Assembly: GCA_964595365.1 (NCBI GenBank)
Contig: CAZQQC010000010.1
Location: 1-44,070, forward strand
DNA length: 44,070 nucleotides
Direction: 5' to 3'
Source: Fen-1258 sp964595365
GTDB taxonomy: Bacteria; Bacteroidota; Ignavibacteria; Ignavibacteriales; Melioribacteraceae
Part shown: piece after piece, positions 1 through 7,783 of the stretch
How positions within the stretch are numbered: position 1 is the stretch's first letter
Layout of the letters: each line of letters starts with the position of its first letter
The notes under the pieces: generated by a model
The model's input: the letters and a program-made list of their open reading frames with translations, nothing else
Told to the model about the DNA's origin: nothing
Databases searched by the model: none
Translations under genes and position numbers: made by a program

Positions 1-55
1 ATTTGATTGAGCTTTTTGCTTGATGTGGGAGATACTGGGTTCGAACCAGTGACCC
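1..55. repeat. 55-bp direct repeat, copy 1
   Basis: These bases are identical to 195-249. The repeat covers the tRNA-Val 3' half (T arm and 3' acceptor strand) plus the start of its downstream terminator. It may extend left of the window edge. A segmental tRNA duplication or gene conversion is the simplest explanation. Confidence 0.85.
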
Positions 56-101
56 TCCCGATTTTAATCGGGATGCTCTGAACCAGCTGATGCAGTTGAT
101 T
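26..101 (-). pseudogene. Degenerate tRNA-like duplicate
   Basis: On the minus strand the T arm and the 3' acceptor half are identical to those of the tRNA-Val at 220-294, and part of the D loop is shared. The 5' acceptor strand does not pair with the 3' strand, and the D stem is broken (GCAT against GAGC). The anticodon arm is a perfect 7-bp palindrome with a 4-base loop, one base longer than in the Val gene, so no proper seven-base anticodon loop forms. It looks like a decayed or chimeric tRNA copy. I assign no amino acid. Confidence 0.55.
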
Positions 102-182
102 TTTTAATAAAAATTCTGGTTTTTGATTTATCGATATTTACAGATGTTGTGATATAAAGTAAGCAGAAAGGATACTAAACAG

Positions 183-216
183 AAAAGCCCAATCATTTGA
201 TTGAGCTTTTTGCTTG
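183..216 (-). terminator. Rho-independent terminator of tRNA-Val
   Basis: Read on the minus strand just after the tRNA 3' end, an AAGC-type stem with a TGATTG/CAATCA core closes on a tiny loop with one mismatch. It is followed by a T-rich tract (TTTTCTGTTT). The position and strand suit termination of the tRNA-Val transcript. Confidence 0.6.
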
Positions 217-249
217 ATGTGGGAGATACTGGGTTCGAACCAGTGACCC
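195..249. repeat. 55-bp direct repeat, copy 2
   Basis: This is the second copy of the repeat at 1-55. It overlaps the 3' half of the intact-looking tRNA-Val and half of the hairpin terminator behind it. Confidence 0.85.
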
Positions 250-294
250 CCTGCTTGTAAGGCAGGTGCTCTGAACCAGCTGAGCTAAGCGCCC
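220..294 (-). tRNA. tRNA-Val (anticodon UAC)
   Basis: The cloverleaf reads on the minus strand. The D stem is GCTC/GAGC, the anticodon stem is CCTGC/GCAGG around loop CTTACAA (anticodon TAC), and the T arm is ACTGG-TTCGAAC-CCAGT. The acceptor stem is odd: 5' GGGCGCT faces 3' ATCTCCC, giving C-U mismatches at two of seven positions. No CCA is encoded; the 3' end reads ACA. The 3' half is shared with the duplicate at 26-101, so this gene may be a mosaic. Confidence 0.8.
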
Positions 295-393
295 GATTAA
301 AACTTCTAAAAAAATTGAAGAACTATTCTAAAAATTGCGCCCCAAGTATAGATGATTTGGAATAAATATTCAACCGGAAGAAAATTTTTTTAG

Positions 394-466
394 AGCGGGC
401 GACGGGATTCGAACCCGCGGCAGCAAGCTTGGGAAGCTGGCACTCTACCAACTGAGTTACGCCCGC
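394..466 (-). tRNA. tRNA-Gly (anticodon CCC)
   Basis: The acceptor stem GCGGGCG/CGCCCGC pairs perfectly, the D arm is ACTC...GAGT and the T arm is GCGGG-TTCGAAT-CCCGT. The anticodon loop TTCCCAA gives anticodon CCC. One C-U mismatch lies in the anticodon stem. The discriminator base is U and CCA is not encoded. The gene lies about 100 bp upstream of tRNA-Val on the same strand; the gap between them shows nothing else. Confidence 0.85.
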
Positions 467-543
467 ACACAGACAAAATTATATACGCTCAAACTCTTAA
501 TCAAGATTTTTTTATTTAATTTGCAAATAAATTGTTGAACTAC

Positions 544-1224
544 ATGAAGACATCTTCAACGCGGAAAGAAAAGATTGTTGAGTTAACAGTTCTTCTTCTG
601 CTGTTAATATTTAGTTTTATCTTCTGGGATACAAAATTCGTTTATCCACTCAAACTATTTGTTGTGCTTCTGCATGAAGAGTGCCATGCTCTCGCAGTTT
701 TGATTACCGGCGGAAAGATATTATCGATGAACATTGGTTACGATCTCGGCGGCTCATGCCAGGCATCGGGTGGAAATGAAATCGTAATTGCATCGTCTGG
801 TTATCTCGGTAGTTTAATTTTAGGATTACTGTTTTTTCTTTCTCCGAATAATATAAAAATTGGCAGATGGATTGTGATCTTTCTTTCGCTGCTGATTTTA
901 GTTTTTACTTTCTTTACAATAAAAAGTATTGCGTTCATTCTGATTGTAACATTGCTTATGGGAGTACTGATTGCATCATCATTCTATATGTTCATTCCAA
1001 TCATTTCAATTCTTATAAGAGCGTTCGGGCTGCTGAGCGTAATTTATGTTTTGTTCGACATAAAAAATGATCTGGCCGAATCGCAAAATGTGATTACGGA
1101 TGTAAACATAATTTCCAGTTTAACCGGCATTCCGGAAATTGCTTGGGGATTAATTTGGCTTGGCATATCATTAACGTTTTTGGTGCTGGCAATAAAATGC
1201 AGTTATGCAGAAAAGAAAAAGTAA
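544..1224 (+). CDS. M50-type membrane metallopeptidase
   Basis: This is a polytopic membrane protein of 226 residues from the ATG at 544; a TTG at 532 would add four residues. A zinc-binding HExxH motif (HEECH, residues about 44-48) lies at the end of the second hydrophobic segment, followed by the glycine-rich stretch GGSCQASGG. This fits the Peptidase_M50B-like family, where an intramembrane zinc site is predicted to cleave or sense membrane substrates. Roughly six hydrophobic segments fill the rest. No strong Shine-Dalgarno is visible. The gene is monocistronic and converges on the MFS gene with an 8-bp gap. Family assignment is fairly confident; the substrate is unknown. Confidence 0.75.
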   Translation: MKTSSTRKEKIVELTVLLLLLIFSFIFWDTKFVYPLKLFVVLLHEECHALAVLITGGKILSMNIGYDLGGSCQASGGNEIVIASSGYLGSLILGLLFFLSPNNIKIGRWIVIFLSLLILVFTFFTIKSIAFILIVTLLMGVLIASSFYMFIPIISILIRAFGLLSVIYVLFDIKNDLAESQNVITDVNIISSLTGIPEIAWGLIWLGISLTFLVLAIKCSYAEKKK

Positions 1225-1232
1225 TGCTGCTG

Positions 1233-2546
1233 CTATTCTGTTACAGTGTCTTTGACAAAACCGAGAATACAGAGACCAACAATAAAAAATAATCCGATCG
1301 TTAAAATTGCAAGCCGTTGTTCACCGCTAATAAAGCTTACGTAACCAAAAACAAGCGGACCAAGTATTGCAGAACTCTTGCCAAAGAAAGAATAGAATCC
1401 GAAAAACTCTGTCTTTCGTTCCAACGGCGTAAGTTTCGACATCAAACTTCTACTAGTAGATTGAGTTGCGCCCATAACGCTGCCAGCAAGCAATCCGACC
1501 AAATAAAAACTGTGCCTGCCAAGCTGATGGGTGTCTACATTTAGTAAATCGCCTACCTTGATCATAATTATTGAATTAGGATTGCTTGTTACAAAGGCAA
1601 GAAGAATTGTAGAGACCCAGATAAGAATTGATATGACTAATGATTTTTTCTGACCGAATGAATCTGCCAAAATTCCGAAAATAAGCGCGCCCAGTATTGC
1701 GGTTGTCTGAACGATAAGAAAGAACGCAATTAATTCTTCCATCGAAAAATTTAGTGTGGTGCTTGCATAATTTCCGGCAAAATAAATTACAGTGTTAACA
1801 CCTTCTATGTAAAAGAAAAACGAAAGAAGGAAAAGAGAAAGGTTTTTATAATCCTTCAGATGGGTGATTGTGTTGAATACGCGCGATATTCCAGTCTTGA
1901 AAAATGATTGATCATGTTCATTTTTTTTTCTGGAATCTTTTATGAAAACAAAAATCGGGATGGCAAAAATCAAAAAAACAGCGGCAGATACCGGAAAAGT
2001 TTCCTTGATCATTTGCGACTTAACGAACGGATAAACAATAGCCAGCGTAGTTAACGAGCCCAGATATCCCATCGCAAATCCATAACCGCTTACTCTTCCG
2101 AAATTTTTTGGTGCAGTAATTTCGGGAAGGAATGAGTCGTAAAAAACAAGCCCGGCTTCAAACCCGACATTGGCAATTACAAAGAGAAGCAAACCCAAAA
2201 AAATATTGCCGCGGTTAACAAAATAGAGAAGCGATGTTGACACAATACATGCAAGAGTGAAGAACAGTAGAAATCTTTTTTTGCCCGCCGAATGATCTGC
2301 AATTGCGCCGAGCACAGGAGAAATTATGGCGGTGATGAACATCGAAATACTTGTTCCAATGCTCCAGTAAAAATCGCCAATAGGTTTTCCTTCAACAACT
2401 GTCTGCTTGAAATAAACGGCGTAAAGAAATGTTACAACAACAATCGAGTATGAAGTGTTTGCGAAATCATATAGCCCCCACACAAAAACGCGGAACTTCT
2501 TGTTATCCTTAATCTTTGATGGATTTTTTCGGGAGAGATTCTTCAA
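1233..2546 (-). CDS. MFS transporter, UMF1/Atg22-like family
   Basis: This 437-residue protein has about twelve hydrophobic segments. The N-terminal motif GLYDFANTSYS (residues about 24-34) is characteristic of the UMF1 branch of the major facilitator superfamily, related to yeast vacuolar effluxer Atg22. It probably exports a small metabolite through the inner membrane; the substrate cannot be read from sequence. The central cytoplasmic loop (about 205-225) is charged. Its start overlaps the end of nusB by 38 bp in another frame, which suggests translational coupling. Confidence 0.85.
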   Translation of the reverse strand: MKNLSRKNPSKIKDNKKFRVFVWGLYDFANTSYSIVVVTFLYAVYFKQTVVEGKPIGDFYWSIGTSISMFITAIISPVLGAIADHSAGKKRFLLFFTLACIVSTSLLYFVNRGNIFLGLLLFVIANVGFEAGLVFYDSFLPEITAPKNFGRVSGYGFAMGYLGSLTTLAIVYPFVKSQMIKETFPVSAAVFLIFAIPIFVFIKDSRKKNEHDQSFFKTGISRVFNTITHLKDYKNLSLFLLSFFFYIEGVNTVIYFAGNYASTTLNFSMEELIAFFLIVQTTAILGALIFGILADSFGQKKSLVISILIWVSTILLAFVTSNPNSIIMIKVGDLLNVDTHQLGRHSFYLVGLLAGSVMGATQSTSRSLMSKLTPLERKTEFFGFYSFFGKSSAILGPLVFGYVSFISGEQRLAILTIGLFFIVGLCILGFVKDTVTE

Positions 2547-2988
2547 TAAGTCCTCGGCCGCTTTTGTTTAGCTTACCTTCCTTTTTAAGATCGGATAAAA
2601 TTGCATCTAGAATACCGTTTATAAATTTGCTGCTGTTAGATGTGGAATATTCCTTTGCAATTTCGATAACTTCATTTATGGAAACTTTCGGCGGTATATC
2701 GGGGAAGTAATATAGTTCGGTAATTCCAATTCGTAGCAGAAGCCTGTCTATCAATGCAATGCGTTCCATTTCCCAATTTGTAACTCTGCTTCTTATTTCG
2801 TCGTCGAGAGATTTTTGGTTGGAAACAGCTTTATTGATTAGCTGCTTTGCAAAAGCGGTATCGCTAGCGGAAGTACCGCCCCTTAAAATTCCTTCCGTTA
2901 AATTTGTCAATCCTTCTCCATTAAATTCATATGCATAAAGAACCTGTAAAACTTTTTCTCTTAGTTCTCTTCTATTTGACTTTTTCAT
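2509..2988 (-). CDS. nusB: Transcription antitermination factor NusB
   Basis: The 159-residue all-helical protein opens with a basic segment (NRRELREKVLQVLYAYEF) typical of NusB. It carries the C-terminal signature around PKVSINEVIEIAKEYS and KFINGILD. NusB binds boxA RNA together with S10/NusE and supports antitermination of rRNA operons. Length is normal for the family. It is probably the first gene of the transcript leading into the overlapping MFS gene; 110 bp separate its start from the next gene upstream. Confidence 0.95.
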   Translation of the reverse strand: MKKSNRRELREKVLQVLYAYEFNGEGLTNLTEGILRGGTSASDTAFAKQLINKAVSNQKSLDDEIRSRVTNWEMERIALIDRLLLRIGITELYYFPDIPPKVSINEVIEIAKEYSTSNSSKFINGILDAILSDLKKEGKLNKSGRGLIEESLPKKSIKD

Positions 2989-3098
2989 CTGCGTCAGCTA
3001 TTCAAAGATCTAGTATTGTAATTTCTCGTTTCAAAAATACAAAAAAGAACAAATACTATTGCCGCTACAAATTAATTATTTTTAACCATGTTTAATTC

Positions 3099-4124
3099 TT
3101 AAATTGCAAAAAGCCAGAAGAGCAGCAGGGCTATACCTTCTCTTGCTCTGTAAAAAAGTGTCTTTCCCACCGGTAGGGAATGATCGGATGCCACACCAAC
3201 CGTGTTGACTTTGAAAAATTTGGAGATTTGAATTATACGCGAGAGATGAAATCCGTCTGAAACTACAAGTATCGGTTTATCTTTTTGTGCATCGAAAAAG
3301 TTTATACGCAAAAATTTGATTTGATCTGTAGTGGTCGACGATCGAGTTTCGAGCGTAATAATTTCTTTCGGCACCTCGAGATTAACCAGGTAATTGAATG
3401 CGGCTTCCGATTCGCTTATTTCTCCCGGTGCGTTTCCGCCGGTTAAAATTATTTTCTTAATTTTTTCTTTTCGATAAAGGTTCAGCGCTTTGCGAATTCG
3501 TCCTTCGAAAATGGGGCTTGGTTTTTCATGATTCCAAACCGCTGCGCCCGGTATGCACGCGTAATCGAAAGAACGATTTACAATTTTCTTCTCGGAGTAT
3601 GCACTTACATTCCACACAAAAGATAAAGAGAATATGAGCAGCAAAATTACAACTGCTGCAGTTCGCACAATCGATCTTACACCTATTAAATATTCTGTAG
3701 CAAATGAAATACTCCAGACATAAATTAACGAGTAAAGTTGAAGCAGCTCTCCGGCGATGAACAAGAATCCAACGTAAACTTTTTTAGCCGGGAATCCGAG
3801 CAAATAGCCGTTGAAATTAATAAAGTTAGCTTTCTCAACAAATATTATAAATAGATAAGAAATGATTATCAAAATTTGAAATGAGAGTAGCAACGAAACC
3901 TTTTTACCGTCCGCAGGTTTCTTTCTTGTAGAATACACGCCGAATCCGGCTAAAAAGAAAAAAGTAATGAATATGTCGAGAACGTTGCCTATGTAATCTA
4001 TTCTGAATTCAGTTAGCGAGAGACCATTCAGAAAATATTTTAGGAAAAGCAAAATAAGAAGATTGACGGCAGTCAAAATTAATAATGCTACTGAAAAACT
4101 TGTATTTCCTCTTCTGGCTTTCAC
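3099..4124 (-). CDS. YdcF/SanA-type DUF218 membrane protein
   Basis: Five predicted membrane segments occupy residues about 10-177, followed by a DUF218 (YdcF/ElyC/SanA) domain. Visible family features are CIPGAAVW near 190, the ILTGG strand, an ETRSSTTTDQ segment and VVSDGFHLSR near 285. DUF218 proteins are linked to cell-envelope processes, though their chemistry is poorly defined. The gene follows the ABC ATPase by 6 bp on the same strand, so they are probably co-transcribed. An extended membrane N-terminus resembles the ElyC/YdcF layout rather than short SanA. Confidence 0.8.
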   Translation of the reverse strand: MKARRGNTSFSVALLILTAVNLLILLFLKYFLNGLSLTEFRIDYIGNVLDIFITFFFLAGFGVYSTRKKPADGKKVSLLLSFQILIIISYLFIIFVEKANFINFNGYLLGFPAKKVYVGFLFIAGELLQLYSLIYVWSISFATEYLIGVRSIVRTAAVVILLLIFSLSFVWNVSAYSEKKIVNRSFDYACIPGAAVWNHEKPSPIFEGRIRKALNLYRKEKIKKIILTGGNAPGEISESEAAFNYLVNLEVPKEIITLETRSSTTTDQIKFLRINFFDAQKDKPILVVSDGFHLSRIIQISKFFKVNTVGVASDHSLPVGKTLFYRAREGIALLLFWLFAI

Positions 4125-4130
4125 AATAAC

Positions 4131-4946
4131 TCAATGTTTGTGAGAAATTGGATTTATCAAGACATTGAATTTGTCGTCTTCGAACGATTTAAACAATTGT
4201 GTTTCAATCTTGAAAACATTCGAAATATTTTTCTCGTTAAGGATTTCCGATTTGTTGCCATTCAAAACAATTTTACCGTTCTGCATGATTGTAACTTTCT
4301 TCGAGTAGATACCTACAAGATTAAGGTCGTGCGAAACAGCAACAACGGTTAATTTTTGTTCATGGTTTAATTTTTTGAGCAGATCAAAAATCATGATTTG
4401 GTTTTCGATGTCAAGATGCGCGTTTGGTTCATCAAGCAAAAGTATGTCCGCTTTCTGCGCCAATGCTCTTGCAATAAAAACTCTTTGCGCTTCACCGCCC
4501 GAAATCTCGTTGATTCCTTTCTTCTTTAAATGTTCAACTTGCATAAGCGCTAAAGCTTCGTTAACAATGCGCATATCTGTTTCGTTTTCGAATCCCATCA
4601 TGCTTAAAAACGGTGTTCTTCCCATCATCACAATTTCAAAAACGGAAAACGGGAAAAGAGAAAAGTTAGTTTGAGAAACAAACGATATTCTTCTGGCAAG
4701 TTCTCTACGTGAAAACGAATTCAAATTTTCGTTGTTGATCCTTACAGTTCCGGACCGGGGTTCAGAAAGTCCGCACAATAATCTTAGCAAAGTTGATTTT
4801 CCACAACCGTTTGGTCCAAGGACGCACAAGAAATCACCTTTTGCAGCTTCCCACCGGGAAATATACAGTTCAAAAAGTGTTTCACTTCCATTTGTCAAAT
4901 AATTAAAAGTTAAATCCTCAATTTCAATAGCAAGTTTTTGATTCAT
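4131..4946 (-). CDS. ABC transporter ATPase, FecE/BtuD type
   Basis: This cytoplasmic nucleotide-binding subunit has all motifs: Walker A GPNGCGKST (about 44-52), Q-loop SFVSQTNF, signature ISGGEAQRV, Walker B ILLLDEPNAHLD and H-loop AVSHDL. The pattern fits importers of iron-siderophore, heme or cobalamin. I chose the ATG at 4946; a GTG at 4970 would add eight residues. No permease or binding protein lies next to it, so it is an orphan ATPase that must pair with components encoded elsewhere. The DUF218 gene follows 6 bp downstream. Confidence 0.88.
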   Translation of the reverse strand: MNQKLAIEIEDLTFNYLTNGSETLFELYISRWEAAKGDFLCVLGPNGCGKSTLLRLLCGLSEPRSGTVRINNENLNSFSRRELARRISFVSQTNFSLFPFSVFEIVMMGRTPFLSMMGFENETDMRIVNEALALMQVEHLKKKGINEISGGEAQRVFIARALAQKADILLLDEPNAHLDIENQIMIFDLLKKLNHEQKLTVVAVSHDLNLVGIYSKKVTIMQNGKIVLNGNKSEILNEKNISNVFKIETQLFKSFEDDKFNVLINPISHKH

Positions 4947-5054
4947 GCCATTTTTCTTAATTGCCTTCACCGATCGATTTCTCTCTTCAACTGTAAATAT
5001 AGATAGAATTATTTTAGAAAAGTATGTATGAAATAAATTTCGGCATGAATGGTT

Positions 5055-5498
5055 CTATGAAATCGTTTCGTGGGCAACAGACGCAGTAAATTTTCGCAAG
5101 AACAAGTAAGAGATCCAAATTCCGGTAATTCCTCCAAGTGAATCGAATGCCCAATCCCAAAGATCGCAAGTTCGCCCCGCAATAAACAACTGATGCAATT
5201 CATCAATTGCGCCGTAACCGGTAACTAAAAGCGCTGTGAACAAAAACGATTTGTCGGAAATCAGCTTAAACTGTTTTTGATAATAGAGTGCGAGATTCAG
5301 AAGAAGCGCCAGAACGAAATACGCTCCAAAATGTTCAACTTTATCCTGTAAACTAAAAAATTGCGGTATTGCATCGGCGGGAATAGTGGTAAGTATAAAA
5401 ATTGTTATCCAGTAAAGAACCAAGGGGAAATAAATAAAGGTTTTTGCCCGCTCGGCAAGCAATTTATATAAACGACTTGAGAATGAATTTGATTGCAT
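5055..5498 (-). CDS. VanZ-like membrane protein
   Basis: This 147-residue protein has four predicted membrane helices. The VanZ-family pattern is visible: a conserved DKVEHFGAYFVLA helix (about 57-70), then GAIDELHQLFIAGRTCDLWD and a final helix with a DSLGG motif. Family members include teicoplanin-resistance VanZ, but most have no known biochemical role. Its start lies 35 bp inside the 3' end of the NAD(P)HX repair gene, indicating coupled translation. It is not evidence of antibiotic resistance. Confidence 0.85.
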   Translation of the reverse strand: MQSNSFSSRLYKLLAERAKTFIYFPLVLYWITIFILTTIPADAIPQFFSLQDKVEHFGAYFVLALLLNLALYYQKQFKLISDKSFLFTALLVTGYGAIDELHQLFIAGRTCDLWDWAFDSLGGITGIWISYLFLRKFTASVAHETIS

Positions 5499-7029
5499 TG
5501 GGTATCTCTTGAATTAAATCTTCGGCCGTATAACCGTACTCGGTCATTTCTTCGAGCAGCAAGTCGGCAGATAAACTGTGAATGTAAACAGCACCGATAA
5601 GCGCATCTTCTATTTCTTCGGTCTGAGCTAAAAAGCCGGCGATCATTCCTGTTAAGACGTCACCGGAACCAAATTTTGCTAAACCTGGATTTCCAACCGT
5701 GTTTACGAACGCCTCGCCGATCGGATTAAAAATAATTGTCGGCGCACCTTTCAATACTACATAACAACCATTTCCGGTAGAAAAGTTCTTTCCGGTTTTA
5801 AGTAAATTCTTCTCAAGTTCGTCGAGGGTTATTCCGATCATATCCGAAAATTCTTTATGATGGGGGGTAAGGACTTTCCCTTTCAGGCTAAGTTTTTTAT
5901 ATTCTTCGTTGCCAAGCGCCGTAATGGCGTCGGCATCAATAACAAATTTTTTGTTTTTGTGTGTTCTAAGAATTTCTCTCACAGCATTTTGAGTTGCGTC
6001 TTCTCTGCCGAGACCCGGACCCATCGCAACTACATTTGCCCAATTAATTTTTTCATCGAGCTCTTTGATGTTGGTATCGCTAAGAAATTCTTTCCCTTCG
6101 TCGTCGTAAGCACGCACAACAGCACTTGTCAATTTTCTTTGCGCTAATGTTTTGATTGATTTGGGGAATGCAAGAATGGATGATCCGGCTCCGGTTCTGA
6201 GAACTGAATTAGCAGTTAAGAATGACGCACCGGGAAGTTTTCCGCTGCCTGCTATTATAAAAACTTTTCCCGCGGAATATTTATGCTGGTCTAAATTTTT
6301 TGATGGTAAACCGTAATATGCGTCCTCCGGTTCGGTCAGGTAATCGGTAACTGTTTGCTTAATATAGTATTCGTTGCCTATTCCGATCGATCCTTTAACG
6401 ATCTTTCCGCAGTTCACATATCCTTTGCCGTAAAATAATCCCGTCTTAAATTCGGAAAGCGTTACCGTAATATCTGCGTTGAAAACAACTTCCCCGGAAG
6501 CATTTTCAAGATCGAGCCCTGTCGGAAGATCGACTGCAATTTTAAAGGCATTCAGTTGATTTAATTTTGTAACAATTTCTTTATACGGTTCGGCAAGTTC
6601 GCCGCGGCTGCCAGTACCCAACATTGCATCTATCACCAGTGCACAGTCATCGAATGCCGATATATCTTTAACGCTTTCGTAAATAAAAATTTTTGAAGAA
6701 GGGTATTCGTTAATAATATTTTTTGTTATTCTAAAATTTGTAAGTGCGTCGCCTTTGAGTTCTTCTTCTGCACCGAGCGAAATAATTTTTACCGTGAATT
6801 CATTTATAATAAAATGCCGGGCGAGTGCAAAGCCATCGCCTCCGTTATTACCCTTTCCGCAAACGATGCCTACATTTTTATTTTCAATCTTTTGATCGCA
6901 GTTTTCAGTTATGGCTGCATATAAGCTTCTTGCAGCATTCTCCATAAGTACAACGCTCGGAATGCCGAGAGTATTAATTGCAAAGCTGTCTGCTTCGCGC
7001 ACTTGTTGAGAGGCGTAAAGTGGTATCAT
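5464..7029 (-). CDS. nnr: Bifunctional NAD(P)HX epimerase/dehydratase
   Basis: This repairs hydrated NADH/NADPH. The N-terminal YjeF_N epimerase domain (about 1-215) has the GKGNNGGDGFALARH motif at 59-72. The C-terminal ribokinase-like ADP-dependent dehydratase domain (about 230-515) has the GSGDVLTGMIAG motif near 460. At 521 residues it has the usual length of the fused enzyme. The start, MIPLYASQQV, matches family beginnings. A palindromic element (7050-7143) sits just upstream of the start, and the VanZ-like gene overlaps its 3' end. Confidence 0.95.
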   Translation of the reverse strand: MIPLYASQQVREADSFAINTLGIPSVVLMENAARSLYAAITENCDQKIENKNVGIVCGKGNNGGDGFALARHFIINEFTVKIISLGAEEELKGDALTNFRITKNIINEYPSSKIFIYESVKDISAFDDCALVIDAMLGTGSRGELAEPYKEIVTKLNQLNAFKIAVDLPTGLDLENASGEVVFNADITVTLSEFKTGLFYGKGYVNCGKIVKGSIGIGNEYYIKQTVTDYLTEPEDAYYGLPSKNLDQHKYSAGKVFIIAGSGKLPGASFLTANSVLRTGAGSSILAFPKSIKTLAQRKLTSAVVRAYDDEGKEFLSDTNIKELDEKINWANVVAMGPGLGREDATQNAVREILRTHKNKKFVIDADAITALGNEEYKKLSLKGKVLTPHHKEFSDMIGITLDELEKNLLKTGKNFSTGNGCYVVLKGAPTIIFNPIGEAFVNTVGNPGLAKFGSGDVLTGMIAGFLAQTEEIEDALIGAVYIHSLSADLLLEEMTEYGYTAEDLIQEIPNAIKFILKSFI

Positions 7030-7049
7030 TTTTATTCTTGTAACACATC

Positions 7050-7143
7050 TGACGCAAGGTTTGATCTACAATGAAAAAATGTAACCCTAAAGCGAGTATT
7101 CTTTAACAACAAAAACTCGTTTGTTAAGCGCAAACCATGCGTA
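7050..7143. repeat. MITE-like inverted-repeat element, copy A
   Basis: The roughly 94-bp intergenic element has imperfect terminal inverted repeats. The left end reads GACGCAAGGTTTGATC and the right end, on the minus strand, reads TTACGCATGGTTTGCGCTT. Both ends and an internal AACAACAAA tract match the element at 32661-32745 in inverted orientation. It carries no ORF. It lies directly upstream of the NAD(P)HX repair gene and could affect its transcription. Confidence 0.6.
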
Positions 7144-7184
7144 ACATCAGATTGTAAATTTTCTTAATACAAAATAAGAAAGAA

Positions 7185-7331
7185 TTAGGAGAAAAATAGG
7201 TTTGCTGAAGAAATGATTCTCAACCCCGCTTTCGCTTCCTCCAACAAATAAACTTCGTCGTTCAGCAATTTCATTACTTCTTCGACAGAATAATCATCCT
7301 GCGGTTTGAACCGCTCAAGAAAATTGTTCAT
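7185..7331 (-). CDS. Tiny hypothetical ORF, 48 residues
   Basis: Starting at ATG 7331, this ORF encodes an acidic 48-residue peptide (begins MNNFLERFKPQDDYSVEEVM, contains KLLNDEVYLLEEAKAG). Its start overlaps the stop of the ORF at 7328-7501 in an ATGA arrangement, which is typical of coupled genes. I recognise no family. It could equally be the tail of a decayed larger gene. Element A follows its stop. Confidence 0.35.
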   Translation of the reverse strand: MNNFLERFKPQDDYSVEEVMKLLNDEVYLLEEAKAGLRIISSANLFFS

Positions 7332-7501
7332 ACATTTTTCCCAAGCTCGTAAGCTTGCTGTTTTATATCCGGCAATGGATAAAGGAAATAACGTATTTCT
7401 GCTTGAATGATATATTGCAATTCGTCAATTAAATTAATTAGATCGAAGCGGAAATTGTGAACTTCTTCAATGCTGCTTAGTAAATGAACCCGTTTTCTCA
7501 T
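7328..7501 (-). CDS. Small hypothetical ORF
   Basis: From the ATG at 7501 it encodes about 57 residues (MRKRVHLLSSIEEVHNF at the start, ending YELGKNV), predicted mostly helical; a TTG at 7522 is an alternative start. The open frame continues about 17 further codons upstream without an ATG before meeting a stop, so it may be the 3' part of a broken gene. It ends in an ATGA overlap with the ORF at 7185-7331. No family recognised. Bases 7523-7783 show no convincing gene on either strand. Confidence 0.35.
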   Translation of the reverse strand: MRKRVHLLSSIEEVHNFRFDLINLIDELQYIIQAEIRYFLYPLPDIKQQAYELGKNV

Positions 7502-7783
7502 GTCTTCACAACGCTCGGTCAATACTAAGTTTTCTTCTTTTCTCCATGGGATTTTTCTTCTCTTTGCTTTATCAATTTTCCTCTATTTTGTTTTTCACCT
7601 ACCGGGTGATTCTTTCTATACAAAGACAACCTCATTTTTTTATCTACCTGAGACTTTTTTCTGTTTCTATTGCGGGGTTGAGATTAGGTATGAACCATTA
7701 GAATTGATTTCGTTGCGTTTAAGCAATTAAGTATATTTGCGTATAATAGATGATTATTTACACTATTAACACACAGTACAATT

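Noticed and set aside
5055..5498. Glycopeptide resistance from the VanZ-like gene
   Set aside because: No vanHAX genes are nearby, and VanZ-family proteins are widespread without resistance.
7500..7730. A 76-codon plus-strand ORF before surE
   Set aside because: It is low-complexity, rich in Phe, Leu and Ser, reads antisense to a minus-strand frame and shows no domain or ribosome site.
7732..7739. TATATTTG resembling the Bacteroidota -7 box (TAnnTTTG) upstream of surE
   Set aside because: No matching -33 TTTG/TTG at 19-21 bp spacing was found, and similar words are common in this AT-rich DNA.
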